35,177 nucleotides of DNA from Chryseobacterium populi. Its GTDB lineage: Bacteria; Bacteroidota; Bacteroidia; Flavobacteriales; Weeksellaceae. Location of the stretch: contig NZ_AKJY01000094.1 in NCBI RefSeq assembly GCF_000282115.1, positions 1 through 35,177 on the forward strand. The letters are read 5' to 3'. The position numbers and the translations under genes are program-made. Positions 29,493-35,177 of this stretch are shown in pieces. Numbering within the stretch: position 1 is the stretch's first letter; each line of letters begins with the position of its first letter. The notes beneath the pieces were generated by a model. That model saw only the letters and a program-made list of their open reading frames with translations. It did no database searches and was not told where the DNA came from.

Positions 29493-31013
29493 ATGAAAAA
29501 CATCCAAACTATTTTTATCAAAACTGTTTCCTGCTTTTTTATTCTATTGTTTGTTTATGCAAGTGTGAGTAAATTACTAGATTTTGAAAATTTTCAAGTG
29601 CAGATTGCTCAGTCTCCATTACTAAGTGCATATGCAGGGGGTATTTCTTATGCTGTTATTATTGTAGAATTAATTATTGTACTGTTATTAACTTTTCCAA
29701 GCAGGAGATTAATCGGATTATACTTATCAACTGCCTTAATGTCAGCATTTACGATCTATATATTTCTCATTCTAAATTACAGTGACTTTGTTCCTTGTTC
29801 CTGTGGAGGAATCTTGGAAAAAATGGGATGGACTGAACATCTGATTTTTAATATTCTGTGTGTAGTTATAGGAGGTCTATCTGTTCTCATCATGGGAAGA
29901 GCAAATCATAAGACTCACCGTAAAACGGCATTAATCTTAGGAATTTCCAATATTTTGAGTTGTATTCTTGTCATTGTTTTGTTTTTTAAGTCAGAATACA
30001 TTATAAAACAGGAAAACAATTTTACAAGAAGGTTTCTGATGCATCCTATTTTAAAAGTAAAAAGTATGGATCTGGAGAACCATTCATTTTATTTTGCTGG
30101 TGCTAAAAATGAAGAGCTTTACTTAGCTAACCGAAGCCTCCCTCAAAATTTATTAGCAGTTGATTCACTTTTAAAGAAAGCTGTAAATACAAAGATTGAT
30201 CTGGAACTCAGCAAATATCCATTTAAAAAAATAGAGATTAAAGTTAAAGATCACCATTATTATATCTATGATGGAAATGTACCCATCATATTAAAAGGTA
30301 AATTATGTAATACACAAAATAAAGTAATCAGTTCTAACGATGCATTCTTTGACCAGCTTGAAATTATTGACAGTAATAAAATTGCCATTCGCACCCTCTC
30401 ATCTCAAACCAGGAATTTAACGCTGGGAACTATTTTAATCAATCACAATGGCAAAAATCAGGTGACACTGCATCCTGATTTACTTGAAAAGCAGTTGGAT
30501 GGTTTTTTTGATTCCGACGGCTATCTTTCATCTGATCCTATAAGACCGACTGTCAACTATATCTACAGTTATAGAAACCAGTTTCTTGTCATGAACCATT
30601 CAATGCAACTTATTCACAGATGGAGAACTATTGATACGACTAAAATCGCACAGATTAAAGTAACATCGCTATCCAATGGAAAATCTAAAATGTCTAAACC
30701 TGCACTAAAAGTTAACGGGCATGCGATCGTATACAGAGGTCTGTTATTTAACCCTGCTCAATTAAGAGGAAGACATGAATCTTTAATCAGATGGAAGGAA
30801 AGCAAAGTTATTGACATCTATAATACCGAATCTCAGGAATATATTGGCAGCATGTACATCGACAATATTAAAAATAATACCATGTCAGATTTTAGAATTA
30901 CCGATGAGCATTTGTACGCAATTATTGGAAATCAGCTGGTACAATATAAACTTACCCAGTCCCTGAAAAAACATTTTAAAAACGGGGAAGCCGAAAACCG
31001 TGTTTCAGAGTAG
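29493..31013 (+). CDS. MauE/DoxX-like redox membrane protein with large C-terminal domain
   Basis: A 506-residue protein. The N-terminal 165 residues form a MauE/DoxX-type four- to five-helix membrane domain (helices near 10-28, 50-68, 73-95, 115-135 and 145-165), with FVYASVSKLLDFENFQVQIAQSP and the cysteine pair in VPCSCGGILEKMGW (C102, C104). MauE-type proteins are linked to disulfide handling of exported proteins. The remaining ~340 residues are extracytoplasmic and rich in short beta strands with repeated units (e.g. YLANRSLPQNL, KIAIRTLSSQTRNLTLGTILIN, DIYNTESQEYIGSMYIDN), suggesting a beta-propeller-like domain. Just downstream is the four-cysteine DUF6520 protein, a likely client. The ORF overlaps the upstream-extended DUF6520 frame but not its true start. 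Confidence 0.82.
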   Translation: MKNIQTIFIKTVSCFFILLFVYASVSKLLDFENFQVQIAQSPLLSAYAGGISYAVIIVELIIVLLLTFPSRRLIGLYLSTALMSAFTIYIFLILNYSDFVPCSCGGILEKMGWTEHLIFNILCVVIGGLSVLIMGRANHKTHRKTALILGISNILSCILVIVLFFKSEYIIKQENNFTRRFLMHPILKVKSMDLENHSFYFAGAKNEELYLANRSLPQNLLAVDSLLKKAVNTKIDLELSKYPFKKIEIKVKDHHYYIYDGNVPIILKGKLCNTQNKVISSNDAFFDQLEIIDSNKIAIRTLSSQTRNLTLGTILINHNGKNQVTLHPDLLEKQLDGFFDSDGYLSSDPIRPTVNYIYSYRNQFLVMNHSMQLIHRWRTIDTTKIAQIKVTSLSNGKSKMSKPALKVNGHAIVYRGLLFNPAQLRGRHESLIRWKESKVIDIYNTESQEYIGSMYIDNIKNNTMSDFRITDEHLYAIIGNQLVQYKLTQSLKKHFKNGEAENRVSE

Positions 31014-31038
31014 GCAGCAAATCAAATATTTTTTTATT

Positions 31039-31311
31039 ATGAAAAAAATTCTTTTTCCTGTCATCCTAGTAGCACTGGGAACAGGGTCAGCTTTTGCCAC
31101 CATGTTGGCAAAGAAGAGTACACGAGCTTTAGAGCCTGCTTACAGAATTGTTAGCTTAGGTGGTGGTCAGTTCCAATGTGAGGATGCTGATCAGGAATGC
31201 AGCAATATCGTTTCCGGTGATGTCTGTGAATGGGCACTGGATACCAGCGTTGAACTGCATAGAATCGGTTCAGGCACGATGTGTGGAACACCACTTTATA
31301 AAATTCCTTAG
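31039..31311 (+). CDS. Small secreted four-cysteine protein (DUF6520)
   Basis: A 90-residue protein: signal peptide MKKILFPVILVALGTGSAFA, cleavage after residue 20, then a 70-residue mature part with four cysteines (C47, C54, C63, C82), able to form two disulfides, and an LGGGQFQC entry. This is the DUF6520 type of small Bacteroidota exported proteins. The frame is open upstream to 31000, but the ATG at 31039, directly before the signal sequence, is the natural start and leaves 25 nt after the MauE-like stop. A strong terminator follows. It may be a structural product of the cluster (secreted peptide or surface protein) matured by the MauE-like partner. Confidence 0.85.
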   Translation: MKKILFPVILVALGTGSAFATMLAKKSTRALEPAYRIVSLGGGQFQCEDADQECSNIVSGDVCEWALDTSVELHRIGSGTMCGTPLYKIP

Positions 31312-31338
31312 TGCATTGTATAAAGTATTAATTAAATG

Positions 31339-31364
31339 AGGGACGCTATTCAGCGTCCCTTTTC
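31339..31364. terminator. Bidirectional terminator between DUF6520 and peptidase genes
   Basis: AGGGACGCT (31339-31347) and AGCGTCCCT (31352-31360) form a perfect 9-bp stem with a 4-nt loop, followed by TTTT on the plus strand. The left arm contains the stop codon of the minus-strand peptidase. Confidence 0.8.
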
Positions 31365-33832
31365 ATTTCTTTATCAATCCATCCTATATCTTTCCGGCTT
31401 TTCAGGTGATAGTCCCACCACTCTATGATTTTAGTATTAAGATCCCTGATGTCTTCGGAATTTTTCTTGAACGTGTGCTCCTGATCTACATACATCAGTG
31501 CCACCACCTTTTTTCTGTTTCTTAATAATCCCATATAAAAGCTCATGGTTTGCGTTGGCGGAATATTCGTGTCTTTCTTACCTGCCCAAAGCAATACAGG
31601 TGCGTTGACTTTCTCAATAAAATTGATGGGATTATTTTTATAATACAGATCCTTATCTTTTGAAAAAGGAACTCCCATTGAAAACTGCCCGGTTTCAAAT
31701 CTTGAATAGTCTGCTATTTTAAACAGTTCATTAAATGAAAAGTAAGTATTCATAATATCACTAAGACTCGCTCCCGAGACATAGGCTGCGAACCTTTCTG
31801 AATGGGTAGCGATAAAGTTGGTCTCATAACCACCAAATGAGTGTCCTGTCAATCCCATGCGCCTGAAGTCAATATTTTCATTTTCCCGAATCGCATCTAA
31901 TCCGGAATGAACACAATCAAGCGCCGAAATTCCCGGACCCCTGTTATCAGAAGTAATATCTGGCTGGAAAACCATATAACCGTTCTCAAGAAGCAGTCGA
32001 ATATTGAATCCACTGGGTCCCCAGGCGGGATACAGGTATTTGTTGAACTCATCATGCTGAATACTGTATACCTGTACCACCAAAGGATATTTTTTTGTCC
32101 TGTCAAATTTAATGGGATAATATAGAACTCCTTTCAGGTCCTTACCCTCACTGTTGGTGTATGAAATAACATCCTGCTGCAGGTCTATCGCTTCTTTATC
32201 ATGAAGGTTGGTTGTATAAAGTACCTTCTTTTGACCTGATGACTTGCTTTTGCTGTACAGCCGTGGAGACAGATTGTAGTTTTCTTCGATCGAATACATT
32301 AAATCATGCTTCGCCTTATATGAGAACATTTTGATTCTGTTGCTGGTGTACGGCAGTATTTGCTTGAGTTTACCTTTATAAAAAGAATAATATCCGGAAT
32401 CATTATGATTTTCTCTCCTGATATGCAGCATCAACGGTTGAGACATTTCAATAGTTCGTCGTGTTATCTTAAAAGATTCCATCTGATGAATCATTTTTCC
32501 ACTGTATTCATGAAAGCTGATTTTGCTGTTCTCTTGTTTGAATCCTGTTTTTAATACACCTGTTTCCAGATGATAATTGATCACTCGGTCTCCTGCTGTA
32601 AAGAGCAAACTGCCATCCGGCATAAAGATAGGATAGTTTAGTATTCCATTATAATCGATTATTTTTGTCTGCTCTAACAGATGATCGTAGACCATCCATT
32701 GATTCTTATACATCAAAAATCCAATGGTGTAACGACCATCCTTTCCTATCACCATTTCTGAAGCATTCTCAAAAACAAGTTCAGATTTGTTTTCTAAAAG
32801 GTCATATCGATATACATTCAGGCTTCTGAATCCGCGGTAATCATTATCCTCTCTGGCATTATACGTCCAAAAATAACGTGGATGGTCTGTCGCTACATAA
32901 ACCTGCATTGATTTGGCAGGGATAGAATGAACTTTATTATTTTTAACATTCCATACCATATACTGATGCTCAATCAGCCCTTGGTCTTTATTGCGCAGAT
33001 ATTTGTCTCCTCCATACCATATTTCAAGTTTTCCACTTTTCTCGGGGAGGTTCCTGACGGAAATATCAATCAAAAAAGTTTCAGAATGACCTGCTTCAGT
33101 TAATTTCATGTTTTGGGCATCTCCCAGACTGATCCGGTTGTTATGAAACAGCTGCCCGTCTGATATTCTTAATAATCTTACCCTGATCTTTCCATTGGGA
33201 TCTATTTTTTCTTTTACAACAATAAATCTCTCTGATTCTAAAAGATCCATCGCAACAATGTTAGTTGCAGTGGAATAAAGCAATTTCATAGTGCTTCCAT
33301 TCCATTTCAATATTTTATGAGACACTCCCATTTCAGTAAGAATATAGACCTGTCCCTGCTGCGTAATAGTATAGTTCAATGTTCCTGGCTCATGGTGAAG
33401 CAGTTTTCCTTTGGTATTATAGATTTTCAGGTTTTTATCAGTACCCAGTATGACATATTGCTTCAGGGTTTCATTGACACTGCATCGCTGTACACTATCA
33501 TAAATTTCTCTTTTTTTGGATTTCAGCTCAATTAATTCAGCCCTGCCCGGTCCTGAAGCAAAGACCGTATAATTGTTCAGAAAACTGATGCTGCTCTTTT
33601 TTAAAATGGTATCGGATGGAATGACTGCCGATTGGCGGTCAAACACAAGAACAGAATCAGAATTATTCGCGTACATTTTAGTCACCAAAACGAATCGCTG
33701 ATCATCAGATACCTTCATCTGACCTATCATCGTTGAGAATCGCGACATCCACTGGTCCAATTCCTTAATCGACCTCTGTGCATTAAAGCAATGCAGAGAA
33801 AACAGCAGAATAATTAAACAATATACTCTCAT
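31346..33832 (-). CDS. Secreted S9 (prolyl-oligopeptidase-like) serine peptidase
   Basis: An 828-residue enzyme. The signal peptide is MRVYCLIILLFSLHCFNAQ. Residues about 20-570 form a beta-propeller-like region, followed by an alpha/beta-hydrolase catalytic domain. The nucleophile is in GLTGHSFGGYETN; the acid is expected in LLWAGKKDTNIPP and the base in YVDQEHTF. Substrates would be short peptides, with the propeller restricting access. I moved the start from an upstream in-frame codon (33898) to the ATG at 33832: it begins the signal peptide and overlaps the SusD stop by one base (TAATG), implying translational coupling. The pairing of the enzyme with an outer-membrane binding protein suggests processing of a captured peptide. 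Confidence 0.92.
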   Translation of the reverse strand: MRVYCLIILLFSLHCFNAQRSIKELDQWMSRFSTMIGQMKVSDDQRFVLVTKMYANNSDSVLVFDRQSAVIPSDTILKKSSISFLNNYTVFASGPGRAELIELKSKKREIYDSVQRCSVNETLKQYVILGTDKNLKIYNTKGKLLHHEPGTLNYTITQQGQVYILTEMGVSHKILKWNGSTMKLLYSTATNIVAMDLLESERFIVVKEKIDPNGKIRVRLLRISDGQLFHNNRISLGDAQNMKLTEAGHSETFLIDISVRNLPEKSGKLEIWYGGDKYLRNKDQGLIEHQYMVWNVKNNKVHSIPAKSMQVYVATDHPRYFWTYNAREDNDYRGFRSLNVYRYDLLENKSELVFENASEMVIGKDGRYTIGFLMYKNQWMVYDHLLEQTKIIDYNGILNYPIFMPDGSLLFTAGDRVINYHLETGVLKTGFKQENSKISFHEYSGKMIHQMESFKITRRTIEMSQPLMLHIRRENHNDSGYYSFYKGKLKQILPYTSNRIKMFSYKAKHDLMYSIEENYNLSPRLYSKSKSSGQKKVLYTTNLHDKEAIDLQQDVISYTNSEGKDLKGVLYYPIKFDRTKKYPLVVQVYSIQHDEFNKYLYPAWGPSGFNIRLLLENGYMVFQPDITSDNRGPGISALDCVHSGLDAIRENENIDFRRMGLTGHSFGGYETNFIATHSERFAAYVSGASLSDIMNTYFSFNELFKIADYSRFETGQFSMGVPFSKDKDLYYKNNPINFIEKVNAPVLLWAGKKDTNIPPTQTMSFYMGLLRNRKKVVALMYVDQEHTFKKNSEDIRDLNTKIIEWWDYHLKSRKDIGWIDKEMKRDAE

Positions 33833-35177
33833 TAATACCCTAAATTTTGAGGATTCAGATGGGGATTGAGCAGCAGTTCCTGTTGCGGAAGAGGCCATAC
33901 TTTATGTTGATCTTTCCAGTTGGGTTTGGTCTGCTGTAGTTCATTAAGCTTTCCTGCTCTTTTCAAATCGAGAAATCGATGTCCCATTTCTGTAAAAAAC
34001 TCTTTCCTGTTTTCATTAAGGATTTCCTCAAGAAGCTGCTGTTGTGTAACAGAACTGCCTAGCAATGGCTGTCCTGCCCTTTGTTTGATCGGGTTAATAA
34101 ACGGTAGGGCCTCTGACATTTTATTTTGTTGAGCCAGAGCCTCTGCCAACAGTAAATAGGCCTCTTCCAGTCTGAAGACAATGGAATTTTCTGTGGAGTT
34201 GGAAGACCTTGCTTTGTATTTTTCCGCTCTGTAACAGGTGTTGCCCCCAACTGTAACAGATCCCATCCAATATTGCTTCCGAAGATCATTCTGAAACGAG
34301 CTGACCAGAGATGTGGAAAGTGCCATGGAAGTAGGAGCAGCATTGACAAAATAGTAAATCGTTGCTTCCTTTACCGCATCCCCATTGTTCTTAGGCTTGA
34401 GCTGCCAGATAATATGGCTGCCGTTTTTAAGAAAGACCTTGGTGATATCATTTTGAAACTGATACAACGGACTCTGAACAACTGTTTTCAAGGTGGCTTC
34501 TGCCTCACTCCATTTCAGCTGCTGCATCTGAACTTTGCCCAGAAGAAGCTGGGCTGCTTTTTTATTAATATAGATGCGTTCATTATTTTGGTATGTATCA
34601 GAAAGTAGTTCAATAGCTTCCTTCACATCAGATTCAATTCTCATCAGCACTCCTGCAGAAGGTGTTTTTGAAATGCTCTGATTGATCATATAATTGGTTG
34701 TCACAGGAAAAGGAATATCTCCATAAACCTGCTGAACATAGAAAAAGAGCAAAGAGCGAATAACCAGGGTCTCCCCTTTTATCCTTGCTTTATCAGCTGC
34801 CGGAATATGATCTGCTCCTTCCAGCCCTTCGAGTATGGAATTGCTGATATATATTTTCTGATACGCAGCATTCCAGAACGAACTGACAAACTGATTGGAA
34901 TCAATCTGAGTATTATTGGCTAGTTCAGGCAGCCCATTAGTGGCATTGACTGCATAGTACGTAAGGTCATCCGTATAAAGACCCAAAAGCTTTCCACTTT
35001 GATCACCTGTAACAGGTGATGATTCCCACAATCCGGCATACAATCCAGATAATACGGCGTTGGCAGTCTGAGTATCACTGAAGACGGTCTCTGACAACAT
35101 CTGATTGTCAGGCAACTCTACTTCCAGCATTTTTTCACACGATATGGCGGTACTCATCAGATAGATGAGTGCAGCCA
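33832..35177 (-). CDS. RagB/SusD-family outer-membrane nutrient-binding lipoprotein (5' partial)
   Basis: At least 448 residues. The window edge cuts the start: the codons before 35157 continue in frame as AALIYL and form the signal peptide, with lipobox residues TAISC and the cysteine at the mature start. SusD folds are mainly helical; this one shows TPR-like helices (DKARIKGETLVIRSLLFFYVQQVYGDIPFPVT) and the typical C-terminal PFINPIKQRAGQPLL...ILNENRKEFFTEMGHRFLDLKRAGKLNEL. SusD lids work with a SusC-type TonB-dependent transporter, presumably encoded upstream, beyond 35177. The stop overlaps the start of the S9 peptidase by one nucleotide. The ligand may be a peptide or glycan. Confidence 0.93.
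   Translation of the reverse strand, partial: AALIYLMSTAISCEKMLEVELPDNQMLSETVFSDTQTANAVLSGLYAGLWESSPVTGDQSGKLLGLYTDDLTYYAVNATNGLPELANNTQIDSNQFVSSFWNAAYQKIYISNSILEGLEGADHIPAADKARIKGETLVIRSLLFFYVQQVYGDIPFPVTTNYMINQSISKTPSAGVLMRIESDVKEAIELLSDTYQNNERIYINKKAAQLLLGKVQMQQLKWSEAEATLKTVVQSPLYQFQNDITKVFLKNGSHIIWQLKPKNNGDAVKEATIYYFVNAAPTSMALSTSLVSSFQNDLRKQYWMGSVTVGGNTCYRAEKYKARSSNSTENSIVFRLEEAYLLLAEALAQQNKMSEALPFINPIKQRAGQPLLGSSVTQQQLLEEILNENRKEFFTEMGHRFLDLKRAGKLNELQQTKPNWKDQHKVWPLPQQELLLNPHLNPQNLGY

Larger units (their letters stand above)
6672..35177. mobile_element. Integrative and conjugative element (tra/mob type), right end outside window
   Basis: From the tRNA-Leu 3' half rightwards the DNA carries a serine recombinase, RadC-like gene, traA-traQ operon, oriT-like repeat, mobABC and rteC, the hallmark set of a CTnDOT-like Bacteroidota conjugative element. 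The left junction lies in or at the end of the tRNA gene. No second copy of the tRNA 3' end is found in the window, so attR and the cargo boundary are beyond 35177, or the element ends unseen within the cargo. Assigning 27072-35177 to the element is inference. Confidence 0.8.

Noticed and set aside
33833..33898. 22 extra N-terminal residues of the S9 peptidase
   Set aside because: They lie inside the SusD coding region and precede a perfect signal peptide that starts at ATG 33832.
6719..35177. A second copy of the tRNA-Leu 3' end (attR) inside the window
   Set aside because: I looked for repeats of the TTCGATCCCGGTCCTGGGT stretch on both strands by eye and found none. The right end must be outside or was missed.
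1..35177. CRISPR array or antibiotic-resistance genes
   Set aside because: No regularly spaced direct repeats with unique spacers, and no resistance-enzyme or ribosomal-protection motifs, were seen in the window.

Overview
The window comes from a low-GC member of the Bacteroidota, most likely a Flavobacteriia of the Chryseobacterium/Elizabethkingia type. The reasons are the TAnnTTTG-type promoter boxes in front of several genes, the CTnDOT-style tra/mob gene set, the SusD/S9-peptidase pair and the DUF6520 and MauE proteins. That placement is inferred from gene content and base composition, not from a search.

Region 1 (1-6718) is chromosomal core: rpsO on the minus strand, a small secreted protein of unknown role, an MgtE magnesium channel, a BtuF-like metal/cofactor-binding protein, a GAF-domain protein of the free methionine-(R)-sulfoxide reductase type, a 475-aa conserved protein of unknown function, a PhnP-like metallo-beta-lactamase-fold hydrolase and a tRNA-Leu(CAA). 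A REP-like inverted repeat and several intrinsic terminators lie between them.

Region 2 (about 6672-27025 or further) is an integrative and conjugative element sitting at the 3' part of the tRNA-Leu gene. Its integrase is a large serine recombinase whose last 15 codons and stop lie inside the tRNA gene. Next come a 53-aa ORF behind a perfect inverted repeat, a largely gene-free stretch, a RadC/JAB-domain gene preceded by a possible pseudoknot, and a pair of strong hairpins. The minus-strand transfer operon follows, in the order traA, a DUF3408 gene, traD, [insertion of a DUF1016/PDDEXK nuclease gene on the opposite strand], traE, F, G, I, J, K, L, M, N, O, Q. It encodes a type IV secretion apparatus: VirB2-, B3-, B4-, B5-, B6-, B8-, B10- and B9-like parts plus outer-envelope proteins. 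A repeat-rich spacer with an oriT-like inverted repeat separates traA from a divergent mobA-mobB-mobC operon (accessory protein, relaxase, coupling ATPase). An RteC-type regulator closes the mobility module. traP, traH, rteA/rteB and a tyrosine integrase were not seen.

Region 3 (27072-35177, open at the right) looks like cargo. A membrane-anchored TPR/AraC-type regulator is divergent from a short lipoprotein gene (possibly split by a frameshift), a MauE/DoxX-like redox membrane protein with a large extra C-terminal domain, and a small secreted four-cysteine protein (DUF6520). Facing these are a RagB/SusD lipoprotein (its 5' end lies outside the window) and a secreted S9 prolyl-oligopeptidase-like enzyme, coupled by a 1-nt stop/start overlap. 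I infer one regulated envelope system that makes or captures a small disulfide-bonded peptide or protein, or a peptide-like ligand. Its function is not established from sequence. The right end of the element is not in the window.
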